A stretch of DNA of 64,000 bases from Prorocentrum cordatum (GCA_963575745.1 CAUYUJ010014772.1:72501-136500); one strand, 5' to 3'; positions 39,530-51,446 are shown, counted from the stretch's first letter. Numbers and translations are program-made. Notes: generated from the sequence alone by a model not told the origin.

Positions 39530-39830
39530 GCCTCCTCCTCCTCCTCCTCCTCCTCCTCCTCTTCCTCCTCCTCCTCCTCCTCCTCCTCCTCCTCCTACGG
39601 CGGGAGGTCCTCGTGGGTTTTCTCTCCTCGGGATAATTTCCACCAGCTGTTCGTCGAGGGCGTTCCAAGGGTGCCTGGATCGTCCGGAGCGGCCGCCAGA
39701 GGCCCGAGGCATGGCCCGAAAGCCGGTTTCGGTTTTTATCCGCTCCTCTCCTCCTCCTCCTCCTCCTCCTCCTCCTCCTCCTCCTCCTCCTCCTCCTCCT
39801 CCTCCTCCTCTTCCTCCTCCTCCTCATCTC
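39530..39830 (+). repeat. Two (CCT)n tracts
   Basis: Tracts at 39530-39597 and 39747-39840, separated by about 150 bp of unique sequence without a recognisable gene. Confidence 0.9.
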
Positions 39831-39919
39831 CTCTTCCTCCTCCGCCTCCTCCTTCACCTCCGAACATCGCCGACGTTTGGAATTCAGGCCCCACGAATGT
39901 ATCGAATTTCACAAACAGA

Positions 39920-40013
39920 AAATAAGAGAGAGAGAGAGGGAGTGAGGGAGGGAGAGGGAGAGGGAGAGAGAGAGAGAGCGAAAGAGGGAGAGAGAAAGAG
40001 AGAGAGAGAGAGA
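39920..40013 (+). repeat. (GA)n microsatellite
   Basis: GAGAGAGAG with GGGAG and AAAG interruptions. Confidence 0.9.
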
Positions 40014-40560
40014 CATGCCCCGTGTGGTTATGCTCGCGTATTTGGTAATTCTGAGCGTCCGAGACCGCCTCAAGTGGCCCCTCAGAGATCGCCCCGAAGA
40101 GCAGGGCCCGACACTGGTGGGCACAGGGCTGGGGGAAATCGGTGCGACGGGAGGCACCAGAGTCTCCAAGCGATCCCCAAGAGGCCCCCAAAAGGGCTTC
40201 CAAGAGACCTCTAATACACTGCTTGCCCACGAACGAGGAAAGAGGACCAGATGAGCCGAGGTCAACTAGATATATCGCAACACACAGGTTGCGTCACAGA
40301 CAAGTTTCACCCCGAATGTCGCACGTCGATAGAGCAAGGACTCATTATTTAGGGCCAACGCTCGTAAACTTGTATCGGCATGCGGTCGGATGTAAGTCTG
40401 AACGTTGGTGCGCATTTCAAGCGACAGTGTTCTCGCCGTATAGCTCCACCACACACCCACATGTCCAGCGGATGCGGGCCGGAATGAAGGAATGGTGTGT
40501 TGGTTTGTGATTTGGGACGACGGAGCATACGGCAGCATCACTGGGGTGTGTTGGGTCTAC
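40014..40560. other. No gene recognised
   Basis: Unique-looking DNA. A 79-codon plus frame at 40015 (MPRVVMLAYLVILSVRDRLK) has no family resemblance or supporting context. Confidence 0.4.
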
Positions 40561-40564
40561 TCTG

Positions 40565-40975
40565 GTCCTCCTCCTCCTCCTCCTCCTCCTCCTCCTCCTT
40601 CTGCTTCTCCTCCTCCTCATCATCATTATCATCCTTATTACGACCTCCTCCTCCTCCTCCTCTTCCTCATCATCATCCTCCTCTCCCTCCTCCTGATCCC
40701 CCTCCTTCCCATCCCTCTTCTCTTCGTTCGCATCCTCTTCCTCCTCCCCCTCCCTCCATCCCGACTCATCCATCATCATTCCCATCTCTCCTCTATCTCC
40801 CTACCCGCTGAAGCCCCTACCTCCTCCTCCCCTCTCCTACTCGTCTTCATCTGATCCATCCTCAGCATCAGCATCCTTCCGCCACGCTGGATCCGCCTGG
40901 AGCCCTTCTCATGTTTCTGCCTCCCTCCTCCTCCTCCTACTCATCATCATCCTCTTTCTCCCCCTCGTTTCATTC
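40565..40975 (+). repeat. CT-rich microsatellite block
   Basis: CTCCTC, CATCAT and TCCTCC repeats with interruptions. Confidence 0.85.
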
Positions 40976-41223
40976 CACCTCCCCCTCCACCTGCGGAAGA
41001 AGACCGTCACCGCATGAGCCACACGCCTCAGCCAGGCATCCATTAGACGGCAGTTTGCCGGTGCCCAATTGGCAACTTGGGATGCCGCTTTGCGCCCATT
41101 GGCTGGACCTGGCGGAGGGCCGTCGGCCCTTTCTTCTTCCTCCCTGTCCTCCCCTTTTGCCCCCTCCTCCTCCTCGTCCTCCTCCTCCTCCTTCTCCTCC
41201 TCCTCCCCCTCCCCGGGGGGAAG

Positions 41224-41330
41224 GCCCTGGACTTCTGGGCCGCCCAACTGAACGAGGCAACCCGGGCGGAGAACCTTCTGACCGAGAGCATGGGCGGCAG
41301 CCTCAAAAGACCACGGATCCGTTGGCCAGG
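41224..41330 (+). CDS. Exon-like segment, unassigned
   Basis: After a CT tract and GGGGGGAAG the sequence reads ALDFWAAQLNEATRAENLLT, then ESMGGSLKRPRI. It is codon-like and sits between a CT tract and a GA tract, as exons a-d do. No clear donor. Very tentative. Confidence 0.2.
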
Positions 41331-41364
41331 GCTCGATCGAATCGATTGCCCGTCGATTGGTCGA

Positions 41365-41520
41365 AGAAGGAGGGAGGAGGAGGAGGAGGAGGAGGAGAGG
41401 AGGAGGAGGAGGAGGAGGAGAAAAGGGGAGGAGGAGGAGGCAGAGGAGGAGCTGGAGAGCAAGGAGGAGAGGGAGAGCGACGAGGAAGAGTGAGGAGGAA
41501 CAGGAAGGAGGAGGAGGGGC
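41365..41520 (+). repeat. (GGA)n tract
   Basis: GAGGAGGAGG repeats; with the CT tract at 41160-41215 it forms an imperfect inverted repeat. Confidence 0.9.
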
Positions 41521-41719
41521 CACATGCTCTTGCATTCCTGATCACGTGCTAGACGGATGCAAGGCAGGTCCTTCTCAAAACGAGGCCCTCGCCTACATGG
41601 CAGCCCCATGGGGTGCTGCTCTTTCGGGAAGGACTTTTCGTCTAGCGCGTGCAGGCACTTATGAGGAAGGGCCTTGGGACGGGGGAGGGCGTACTGCTGC
41701 ATCGTTGGTGCATCTTGGG

Positions 41720-41930
41720 TTTACTCTGGACCTCCTCCTCGCCCTCCTCATTCCCCCTTCTCCTCCTCTTCATCCTCCTCTTCATCCTCCTCCTCTTCAT
41801 CATCTTCCTCCCTATCTTATCCCCCCTCTTTCTTCATCATCCTCCTCCCCCTCCTCCTTCTCCTCCTCCTACCTGACACAACTCAGATCCCCATCCACAT
41901 CATCCTCATCCTCCCTTCCCTCATCCTCAA
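41720..41930 (+). repeat. CT-rich tract
   Basis: CTCCTC/CATCCTC repeats. No gene seen from 41521 to 42100. Confidence 0.85.
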
Positions 41931-42100
41931 CTCATAGACCCACGTCCAGCTGCAACCAGCACTTTCATCGTTTTCGGCGGCGTCGATGTCGCCATCGCTT
42001 TCGCCAGCCCCCCCGCCATCGTCGACGCTAGCGTCCTCGTCGCCGCCAGTGGAGACAGTGCGGGCCGGATCCGCACCAGGGTCGGGCCGCCTGGGCCAGG

Positions 42101-42265
42101 CCCGTTTTCCGAGGCGATGACATGGTGAAGCAGCGGCGGAAGGACCTGGAGGCCAAGGGCCAGCTCAACGCGGACCAGCTCGCCAAGCTGGCCAACACCC
42201 TGGCCCCCCACGCAGCCAAGCATCAGGATCTGGGCAGCCACGGCCGCAGAGACGACGAGACCCGG
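42101..42265 (+). CDS. Exon-like segment, possible helical-repeat protein
   Basis: After GGGCCAG the sequence reads MVKQRRKDLEAKGQLNADQL, then AKLANTLAPHAAKHQDLGSH. LNADQLAKLANTLAPHA has the helix pattern of FASTK/RAP-type repeats seen in exons a-d upstream, on the same strand. If all belong to one gene it spans at least 27 kb of repeat-filled introns. This is weak inference. Confidence 0.35.
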
Positions 42266-42509
42266 CCGCCTCCTCTTCCACCCATGACCCCCGCCCCACC
42301 TTCAGGAAAGGCGCAACAAAAATGCAGAAACATAAACTTTCGGAGCTCCACGCGGATTTCGTGGATCCGCGATGGACCCCCTTGGCACGCTCCACGCGCC
42401 AGGGAGGGGGGTTCATCGTAGATCCAACCCGCGCGGAGCTCCGAAAGTTCACGCGTATGCCGTCTCTTTGTTCCCCAGACAGTTTACTTCTGTTTTAGGA
42501 AACTGGGTT

Positions 42510-42836
42510 CCATTGCCAGGTCCGCCGCCTTGTTGCCTCCGTCGCCGCCTCGTCGCCACCCGTCTTCTGCGCTCCACTGCCAGGTCCGCCGCCTTGTCGT
42601 CTCCTTCGCCACCCCGTCGCCGCATCGTCGCCGCCCGTCGTCTAGGCTCCAGTGCCGGGCCTGCCGCCTTGTTGTCGCCGTCGCCGCCTCGTCGCCACCC
42701 GTCGTCTGAGCTCCCTTGCCAGGTCCGCCGCCTTGTTGTCACCCTCGCCGCCCCGTCGCCGCCCGTCGTCTGGGCTCCAATGCCAGGTCCGCCGCCTTAT
42801 TGTCGCCATTGCCCCCCTGTCGCCTCGCCGCTGCCG
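42510..42836 (+). repeat. 64-75-bp minisatellite, five copies
   Basis: The block CCAGGTCCGCCGCCTTGT recurs at about 42516, 42580, 42655 (variant), 42719 and 42783, with GTCGCCGCCTCGTCGCCACC in each unit. Confidence 0.85.
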
Positions 42837-42841
42837 CATTA

Positions 42842-43040
42842 TATAGATTGCGCCACACAGGTTGCACCACATAGATTGCACCACGTAGATTGCACCACGT
42901 AGATTGCATCACCTCGATTGCACCATGTAGATTGCACCACCTAGATCGCACCACATAGATTGCACCACACAGCCTGCACCACATAGATTGCACAACATAG
43001 ATTGCCCCACATATGCTGCACCACATCGTTTGCACCAAAC
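42842..43040 (+). repeat. 15-bp minisatellite (TTGCACCACATAGAT)
   Basis: About 13 imperfect copies of TTGCACCACATAGAT. The period is a multiple of three, so peptide repeats appear in all frames. A short array of the same unit lies at 46558-46640. Confidence 0.9.
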
Positions 43041-43149
43041 TGGTTTCCCTTTCAAAAGAAAGAAGGGGTTCTGATATATCACCCCGCGCGGGCGGGGTTA
43101 TCGGTCCACCTTGGGGATGTGCAGTTTACATATGAGTTTGCCCCACCGC

Positions 43150-43640
43150 TTGTTCTAAATATAAGTTCATACCATCCCAGCAAAGCCGGGTCCCCCCCAC
43201 CACCCTCGTCAAATAATACTATGCGCGCACATTCGTCCATCAAACACCATCAGTTTTCAAGAACCCCGTGCAACAAAAAGACGAAGTGTACACGCGCCGC
43301 ATGCCGAGATCCTTCAACAACCAATCGGTTTCGTAAGGATATCAAAACCGATTGTCCCTAAAACATATACACAAACACCTGGCGTTGCAACATGATTTTT
43401 CTACACTTAGAAGATCTGAGCGGGCGCCCTTCCGAACTCTTAAGTTATATGTTATTTCAACACTGTCTACATATTGCCCATACGGGCATCTCGCGCGCGC
43501 ATGTCGAAATCATTCGAACGCCCCTGCGCGCGTGCTGGTGGGGCACGATCCTTTTCAACAAATGCCGTGCGGGCCACTCGCGCCCGTCGGTCGCGCGCGC
43601 ATTTCGAACGTTGCCTACACTAGTCGGGTTGTCTTTGTGA
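43150..43640 (+). repeat. Dispersed repeat Y, copy 1
   Basis: Shared landmarks with 45715-46210 in the same order: TCATACCATC, ACTATGCGCGC, TTCGTAAGGAT, TTTTGCAAC/GTTGCAACATG, CTCGCGCGCG then ATGTCGA, and GCCCACTCGCGC. Divergence is high. Confidence 0.6.
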
Positions 43641-43649
43641 TCAGCTACG

Positions 43650-44066
43650 TGCTCCAATTCCATCGCCCCACCCTACGCCGATTCCAAATTGAAGATAAAG
43701 TTCTGCAGATTATTCATGCTGGCCCCCGGTACAGTTTCAGTGGCAAGACACACAGTGCGTATCGATTCGTCATGTGGCGCGAGCGTCGGTCTATCGCACG
43801 GCCCAGGGGGTCCCAGGCCTGGCTGCGTTTCCAGACTGACAAGCAGCTGATTCTGGACCAGTCCCTGGAGTTCATCCCTGGTCGGTTATCAAGATGACGG
43901 TTTGACAATTCGCTTGTGCCTTACATGGGTGCGACGTTGCAGGAGACGTCGCCTCTCGCCGCGCAGACCCGCCCTGACGACCAAGCGCTTGCGACACGAA
44001 CCCAACTCATGCGCGCTCTGAGAGAAGATGGAATCTGGCGTGATGGCTGGCGAGGTCCTCGACACC
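43650..44066 (+). pseudogene. Possible LINE RT thumb fragment
   Basis: A frame reads LRRFQIEDKVLQIIHAGPRY, then FRFQTDKQLILDQ-like sequence to a stop at 43896, and GATLQETSPLAAQTRPDDQA beyond it. The pattern (basic helix, xxAGPxxW/F, long helices) recalls the region after RT in LINE A (LQCEISALRQVCRRPPDSLK). No catalytic motif is present, so this is low confidence. Confidence 0.25.
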
Positions 44067-44416
44067 AAGCGTGATGTTGCTATCTGCGCTCTGGTCGAAT
44101 GCTTCGCTCACACACACACACAACCTCAGCTGCGGTTGCGGACCGCTCCGTCGGGGACGTCGGTTGGACATTTCTTCGAAGGCAAGTGTGAGACTGCCGA
44201 TGCAATGCCACCCCCCAATCCGGGCTGCCATTCTACGTGTCCGTAATCTTCTGGGTTCGTCAGCTCGTCTCTTTCTTCCCTGGTCTTTCGAGCTTGCCCT
44301 CAGCTGATGGGGACTGTTCGAAACCCGGTCACAGCTGCATGTGTTGTGTTTGCCGTCGCGCGCGTGCGCGAGGCCCTGACAGGCGAGCGATCCGCATTGT
44401 CTCTGTTGAGTCTGAG

Positions 44417-44552
44417 TTGTTGCGTGTGTGTGTGTGTGTGCGTGTCTGTGTGTGTCTGTGTGTGTCTGTGAGTATGTGTGTGTCTGTGTGTGAGTGTGTG
44501 TGCGGTGTGTGGTGTGTGTGTGTGTTGTGTGTGAGTGTGTGTGTGAAGTGTT
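44417..44552 (+). repeat. (TG)n microsatellite
   Basis: TGTGTGTG with TCTG and AG interruptions. Confidence 0.95.
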
Positions 44553-44559
44553 AAGTGTT

Positions 44560-45270
44560 GTGTGCTATCTTGTCCCACCTGCGTGACCCCTGCTGCTTCT
44601 GCTGTCGTCGCTGGTGCTGTTGCCGTTCGTTCCCTCCTGCGCGTCTCTCCTGCTGTCGTTCCTCCTTGCCTCGGCCGTTGCTGCTGGTGGTGGTTGGGTC
44701 GCCCTTCGCCGTCGCATCCTGTTCATGGGTCCCGATGGGTTCGGATTCGCTATGGCTCGGACGCGTTGATCCCCGAGCTGGCAGCCGTGCCTATCTTGTT
44801 TGCCCTCTGCTGCGAGAGAGTGCCTCTCTGCCCGCAACCCGCGCCGCCCGCCTCCACCTTCGGACAAGTACATACGTTGGATGCTGGTGCCGCCTTCCCT
44901 CTGCGGGCGGTCGCTGCGTCTGTCTGGAGTGCCGCGGGGGGAGCTCCAACCCCATCACCTTTGTGTGTTCGGCCGGCCCTTTTGCTTACCCTCGCCCATA
45001 CGCGAAGTCCTGACAAGTTCGAGCGTACCTCCGCCCGCGCTTACCGACGCGGGTGGCGAGCTTAGTGTATGGTCCGATCGGGCCTGATCGTCTCCCCCTC
45101 CTTCCTGTTCTGCGTGCTTTGCACGCTGTTTCCTTGGCGCCCGTCCTTTGAGACGGTCTGGTACTGATTGCGCCCAGTGCCTGAACTGCTCATCCCAGCC
45201 GTTTTGCATCATTGTTGCAGCGTGCATGATTCCATCGATTGGCACCCCGTTGATCGCCACAGGTCCTTTG
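44560..45270. other. No gene recognised
   Basis: Several open frames overlap on both strands (for instance a 167-codon plus frame at 44562), none with recognisable motifs. Confidence 0.4.
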
Positions 45271-45279
45271 GGAGAAAGT

Positions 45280-45575
45280 CACCACCATCATTGCTACGAT
45301 CATTGTCTTTTCCGCCGCTGTCGACGTCACCATGGCACAGCGTCCGCCCGAGACACATACCCGCACCGAAGTGTCCGCGCGCCCGCGCTGCCCTTGAGAC
45401 GCGCCGAGGAGTCCTATCGGTCAATGACACAGCGGCCGCGTCGGGCGCGCCAAAGTCGTTCTGCGCACGAGCTTGCGCGCCAGCGCGGCCGCAGAGATGT
45501 GCCACCCAGCGCCAAGCAGGCATCGCAATCGCCGCCGCATGCGTTTTGCAAACCAAGTTGCGGGTGGTAGGTTGA
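45280..45575 (+). repeat. Dispersed repeat X, copy 1
   Basis: Similar to 46225-46515: GTCGACGTC, GCCCGAG, CGCGCGCCAG/CGTCAGCGCG and a shared end near GCGGGTGG / ACGGGTGGGT. Order in this locus is X - Y - X. Confidence 0.55.
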
Positions 45576-45714
45576 GATGATTGCGCGAGTTGTGGAGCTG
45601 ACAACTTCCAGTGAATTCCTCTGTCCGAAAATGAATCCAGAACTGCCACCACCACCCAGATTTATCGCTTCCCCCTGGGATCGTACAATGTACTTCCGAC
45701 TCTGCACCATCGTC

Positions 45715-46210
45715 CACTCTAAATATGATAGCATACCATCTCCCAGAGCGCCGCTCAGCCCCCCACACACCTCCCCTGCAACAAAGTACTATGCGCGCGG
45801 ACTCGTTCATCTCAAATCATCAGGCTTTATGCTTCCTTGGCAAGAAGTGGCACGAAGTCGAAAGGCGCGCGTCGTCGCCCACGCATGCCGACATTATCCC
45901 AAAGCCATAGGATTCGTAAGGATGTCAAAATCCAAGTGTCCGAAACATTTGTTCAACAGACAATGATTTTGCAACGTTGTTGTCCCAAGCATAAAAAAGC
46001 GCGCGCGCACTTGCAGAGTCGTATGGGAAAGCGAATAGTGTTTCAGCATATCTCAATAAATACGACCACGATTGCCTCTCGCGCGCGAATGTCGAGATCA
46101 CTCGAACGCCCCAGCGCGTTTGCCGAGGGGGGCACGGCCCCTGTCAAATAATACCATGCGGCCCACTCGCGCGCGTCGGCCGCGCTCGCATGCCGAAATT
46201 TCTTCATCAC
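45715..46210 (+). repeat. Dispersed repeat Y, copy 2
   Basis: Diverged copy of 43150-43640; see that entry for shared landmarks. Confidence 0.6.
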
Positions 46211-46224
46211 AGACACGTGGACAA

Positions 46225-46515
46225 CATCATCGTCGCTGGCGCGATGAGCATCGGCACCGTCATTGGCGTTGCCGTCGTCACCGCTGCCATCGTCACCAGC
46301 ATCGTCACTATCCTCAGCGTGTCTGCCTGTGTCGACGTCGCTATAATTCCACGCCCGCCCGAGTCACCGACTCGCATTGAAGTCCCCGCGCGTCAGCGCG
46401 ACTTACGAAACGCGCTGGGATATGCCCAGCCGTCAGCGCCACCGCGGCCGTGTCGGTCGCGCCAGACTAGCTGGCCGATCTGCGCGCGAGCCTGCGCGCA
46501 CTAAGCTACGGGTGG
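46225..46515 (+). repeat. Dispersed repeat X, copy 2
   Basis: Diverged copy of 45280-45575, followed by a short 15-bp array at 46558-46640 (TTGCACCACATAGAT family). Confidence 0.55.
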
Positions 46516-46644
46516 GTGGGTGGGACAGTGGAATGGATCATCAAGTGCGAACAAAAAGTAATTGCACCACATAGATGTCACTTCATTGGTTGCATCACAT
46601 ACGCTACACCACACAGGTTGCAACGCGCAGGCTGCTACAAACCA

Positions 46645-48335
46645 TCGTTTGGGCCTTCGTTGGCTAACATATTCCTCTTGCACAAAAAATGGTGGGCGGG
46701 GGGTCAGGGATGCGAGGGAATGGGGCAGAGGGGGAATGGGGAGGGAAGCCCCCTTTTCCCATACCCCCGGCGTCATGATGTTTCTCACGGCGTGGGCCCC
46801 CAGAGTTCTCGGGACCACCAGTTGTTCGCCAGCGGCGTCCGTATTTTGTTGTCCTGGGACGATCGGCCCCTGGACGCCGAAACCTGGAAAAAGGACACAC
46901 GTGTGCCACGATTCTTCCGCGAAGCGCGGAGGTCTGGAGACCCCCATTCATGTGGTTGCCCCGGCAGGAGTTCTGGCAAGCGCTCACCAAGCGGTTTGCG
47001 GGGCACGATCTGTCCGAGGGCATCGCGGGAGATCTCACGCCCGCGGGCAAGGCCGCGATAGAGGCGTTATCCCTCGCATCTTCCTCATGTCCTCTTCCTC
47101 CGGTGTGGACACTCAAGGTGGCAGTGGTAAATATGTGTGGAAGTTGTACGAGCCTTGGCACGGCGTAACAAACAATAGATGACAGTGGAGGTTGTTGGTG
47201 CGTCACATGCATGGTAATAGTTGGTCGTCGTCGTTCAGCGAGCGTTTGCCTGACAAGTGATATACCATCAGGGTTGTGAGCTCAATCCGACCAGAGGCGG
47301 CTAGCGCAATTTCGCTTTATGATGCCAGAGTATCACGGCCGCGGTAAGTAATTCAAGCTCGATGCTACAGATGCAGGTGCGGAAAGTGCCAAGTTACGGA
47401 GAGTTGGTTCATCGCACGCGATTGGCATTGAACAACCGAAAGGATTGGGCTCGACGGCGAATCGACGGAATAATTGTTTTTGTCGAAGGAATGTATTTGT
47501 TGACGGAAGGGATGTATTTTTCGAGGATGAAAGGTTCTGGCTCGCGGAGTGAACAGGATTATCGGGCCGACAGCTGGCGGACGAGCGCGAGACTTTTCGA
47601 AAGCCAGCACGTAAGTTGAAAATAAGTTCGAAGGATAGAGACGTTTCTTCAGCATTCAAAGAGTACGGTCCACCAGCAAGTGGCAGGGAGACATCACGCC
47701 TGCAAACGGCAAAGGGCAGTGTACCCGAACGTGGCGAGGCAACGATACATTGCACGCGTGATGATACGGCTTCTATTCGGAAAGTGGACGACAGCGAGTG
47801 GAGGCCCATAGACCACGGTGCGAATTGCGCAATGCCACGAAGGAATGAACCGAGTGAGTGAGCAGACTTCATCTGGCAGCGAGCGACGGAAACAAGAAAC
47901 AAGTTCTAGACGCTTCACAAGCCCATCGAAAAACAACGCCCTGGCGAGCTGTATCGATCGGGGAAGCGCAGGAGCAATCAGTCGAACGCGCTTCTTGCGG
48001 CGCTCGACGCTGGATAACACCGACTGCGCTCCGCCGCGCCTCTCGACCTGTCTGCACCGCAGGAGGTCATGCCCTGACGGGTCGAAGGCTCCCAGCGGCC
48101 GGCTGACGCGGAAGAGCTTGCCTCGCCCAGGGCAGGGCCCCCCCCCCACGGAGCGCGGGATCGGAACAGCGCGCGCCCCCCCTCCCGAGCCGAGCAGAGA
48201 GGCTCGACGGCCTCAGCCCGCGACGAGCAGCGGCAGGGCGCGCGGTGCCTGAGAGCCGAGCAGCTCCCCCTCCTCCTGGCCATCGCCCGCTTTCCCCCGC
48301 CTCTCTGATCCCCCCATCCGCCCTGTCTTCCTCCT
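46645..48335. other. Unique-looking DNA, no gene recognised
   Basis: About 1.7 kb with only short overlapping frames. One 72-codon plus frame at 46950 (MWLPRQEFWQALTKRFAGHD) is protein-like but has no support. A (CTC)n tract at 48339-48385 closes the stretch. Confidence 0.45.
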
Positions 48336-48499
48336 CTCTCCCTCCTCCTCCTCCTCCTCCTCCTCCTCCTCCTCCTCCTTCTCCTCCATTCCTTTTCCTT
48401 ATGAATAACTTATCCTAACTTCTCCCTATCGCACGCCGTGGCCAGTTTGTAGGGCAAGCCAGGCGTTTCGCTTCAGATTTCCTCACCTTTTATGACTCT

Positions 48500-48925
48500 G
48501 AAGCTTAAAAGTGGCAAGAGTTTCACGGATTGAGGGCGGGTGGTTTTCAAAATATGAGTCTTGCTTCAGCGCCGCGCACATTCGTTTACAAGATTTGCCA
48601 GAGCTTCACGGATTAAGGGTGGGTGGTTTTCAACAGTGATTCTCGCCTTAGCGCCGCGCACACTCGTTTACAAGAGCTTCACGGATTGAGGGCGGGTCGT
48701 TTTCAAAATCTGAGTTTTGCCTTAGCGCCGCGCACATTCGTTTTAACAATTTGCAAGAGCTTCTCGGATTGATTGAGGACGGGTGGTTTTCAAAGTCTGG
48801 TTCTCGCTTTAGCGCCGCGCACATTCGTTTTAAACATTCGCAAGAGTTTCACGGGTTGAGGGCGGTTCCTTTTCAAAATGTGGATATCGCTTTAACGCCG
48901 CGCACATTCGTTTCAAACAATATCA
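48500..48925 (+). repeat. 74-87-bp minisatellite, five copies
   Basis: GCGCCGCGCACATTCGTTT recurs at about 48569, 48651, 48725, 48812 and 48894 (variant), each preceded by GAGGGCGGGTGGTTTTCAAA and TTCACGGATTGAGG. Confidence 0.9.
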
Positions 48926-49294
48926 ACATACCAGAAAGGTTGTTTGGGGGGATTCAGGGTTATGCGGGTGTGACAGTTATGTTGATTCGCGGTGTGGAAG
49001 TCTCAGAATGGCATTCTGGTACGAATCAAGATCGCCAAGACGCAGCAGTCAGGTTGATCCGTGGCGTTGAAATCCCGAGAACAATGTTTTGGCATGCGTC
49101 AGGGTCTTCAAGCGGCTGTCTTCCAACGAGGCAGTTCCCTCATTGGGCATGAACCGTTGCAGGGGCCTACGAAGAGGGAGCTTGGAAGGAGGGTTCATTT
49201 CAACATCAGAGTGAGGGGGCCGAACGGTCATTCATTGTCCCTGGGTGCGTGGCTGAGTAGGGAATTCGTGGTGTGAATTATGCTTGTTGCGTTG

Positions 49295-49342
49295 TTGTTG
49301 TTGCTGCTGTTATTGTTGTTGTTGTTGTTTGTTGTCGTCGTC
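49295..49342 (+). repeat. (GTT)n microsatellite
   Basis: GTTGTTGTT with GCT interruptions. Confidence 0.9.
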
Positions 49343-49344
49343 CC

Positions 49345-49612
49345 ACCCGCGACCCACCCGCGACCCACCCCGCGATCCACCCCGCGACCCACCCCGCGAC
49401 CCACCCCGCGACCCACCCCGCGACCCACCCGCGACCCAACCCGCGACCCACCCGCGACCCACCCCGCGACCCACCCGCGACCCAACCCGCGACCCACCCG
49501 CGACCCACCCCGCGACCCACCCGCGACCCACCCCGCGACCCATCCGCGACCCACCCCGCGACCCATCCGCGACCCACCCCGTGACTCACCCGCGACCCAC
49601 CCCGTGACCCGA
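49345..49612 (+). repeat. 10-11-bp minisatellite (CGCGACCCACC)
   Basis: About 24 copies of CGCGACCCACC and CGCGACCCACCC; a short outlier array with the same unit lies at 49745-49815. All frames are open across it. Confidence 0.95.
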
Positions 49613-50007
49613 CAACTGACGTTTACTAAGCGGCCCTGGGCGTTTACTGAGCAGCCCTGCCCTGTTCGATTCATTCCTTGCGTGCGTTTGCTAAAAGGCT
49701 TCGCCTGTCGGGGTGATGATTATAGGGTAAAGCTTCTGCCCTCTACACCCACGACCCAACAACGATCCACCCGCGACCCACCCGCGACAGATTTGCGACC
49801 CATCCGCGACCGACCCACATTGGTATAACGAAAAAATCGGCGCTTGCAGCGGGCTCGTTGTATAATTTGTGAAATGTTGGCGCCTGCAGCGGGCTCCTCC
49901 AGAATCTTGCAAACTGCCGACGTCCCCACCGCCCCCTCACTCTTACCCGCATCTGCGGGGTACTACGGTCGTTGGCGCCCCTTGGGTTTACATTGGTTCT
50001 CATCCTT

Positions 50008-50070
50008 TTCCTCCTCCTCCTCCTCCTCCTCCTCCTCCTCCTCCTCCTCCTCCTCCTCCTCCTCTGCCTC
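50008..50070 (+). repeat. (CCT)n microsatellite
   Basis: CTCCTCCTC run. Confidence 0.95.
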
Positions 50071-50124
50071 CCCCTCTTCCTCCTCGACCCCCTTCCCCTT
50101 CTTCCCTGCCCTCGTCCTCCACCC

Positions 50125-50260
50125 AGGGGTGCTTCCCTGGTGGCTCCGGCCCTGAGTTCGAGGGCAAGGACCTTCTCCTCTCGGCGCTCCTCGGCAAGAA
50201 GCGGAGGAAGAAGGATGAGGAGCGCCTCCCCGTTCTCTTCCACCTGCCTCCCTCGTCCAC
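50125..50260 (+). CDS. Exon-like segment, unassigned
   Basis: After CCACCCAG the sequence reads GCFPGGSGPEFEGKDLLLSA, then LLGKKRRKKDEERLPVLFHL. The basic cluster KKRRKK could be a nuclear localisation signal. There is no family resemblance and the donor is unclear. Confidence 0.25.
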
Positions 50261-50472
50261 GCGATCCTCTCTGCCCTCCTGCTCCCTCGTGCTCCCTGTT
50301 CCGCCTCACTCTCCCTCGTTCTCCCTCATCCAGCATCCCTCATAATCCGCCTCCCTCCGCCACCATCCCTCCACGTCACCCCTCTCCTCCCTCCTCAATC
50401 GTCCCTCTTCCGGTGTGCCAAATCTTTCTTCTCCTCATCAGCATAAACATGTTGACAAGTATCAAAGCAATC

Positions 50473-50480
50473 ATCACCAC

Positions 50481-50550
<70 letters not shown>

Positions 50551-50670
50551 GTCATCATCATCATCAGCAGCAGCAGCATCATCATCATCGTCGTCCTCTT
50601 GCTCCTTCTCCCTCCTCCTATCGCTTTCTCTCTCTCTCTCTCTCTCTTTCTCCCTCCCTCCATCCCTCTC
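50473..50670 (+). repeat. (CAT)n and (CT)n microsatellites
   Basis: Nearly pure CAT at 50480-50560 and CT at 50628-50660. Confidence 0.95.
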
Positions 50671-50761
50671 TCGATGTATAAGTATACATGTTTATGCCAT
50701 CATCCTGCTCCTGCCCCTCCTTCTCCTCCTTCCCCGCCACCGTCGCCGCACTCGCATCCGC

Positions 50762-51100
50762 GTGCATCATCATCATCATCATCATCATTATCATCATGAT
50801 CATCAGCATCATCATCATGATCATCATCATCATCAGCAGCATCATCATCACCAGCAGCATAATCAGCATCATCAGCATCAGAATCATCATCATCATCATC
50901 ATCATCATCCTCATCATCATCAGCAGCAGCAGCAGCATCATCATCACCAGCGGCATCATCAGCATCAGCAGCATCATCATCATCAGCAACAGCATCATCA
51001 TCATCCCTCCTGCCTCGTCATCCGCATCCTCCTCTCTCCTTCCTCCCTCGCCCTCCTCCTCCTCCTCCTCCTCCTCCTCCTCCTCACCCTTGTTCCGTCC
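50762..51100 (+). repeat. (CAT)n/(CAG)n and (CTC)n block
   Basis: CATCAT with CAGCAG interruptions to 51010, then CTC at 51050-51085. Confidence 0.95.
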
Positions 51101-51446
51101 TCCTTCCTCGCCGCCGTCTTTCGGCTTCACCGCCGCCGCCGTGAATGGCCCTTTCTCTCTGCGACGACGCCCCTCCGCGGGCGCGCGCAAGGCCAGGCTG
51201 AAGTCCGAGGGTCCCGGACATCCGACGTCGTGACTTTTGCTGCAACGTGGCCCCCCAGAGGTCTGGACCCCATCCCCTGGGGGCCGGCGTCGTTTTCTCA
51301 CGACCCAGGGCCCCGTACGGTTGCAAACGGCCCCCAGAGGCCGAAAACGGCCAAAAGATTTGCCGCCGTCAGCGTTTTGCGACGCGAGGAGGTCAGCTCT
51401 CGGACCACGACGCAGGCCTCCAGCGGCCACTCGGGACGACGCGAGC

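Noticed and set aside
49345-49612. CRISPR-like regular array
   Set aside because: Units of 10-11 bp with no spacers; a minisatellite in a eukaryote.
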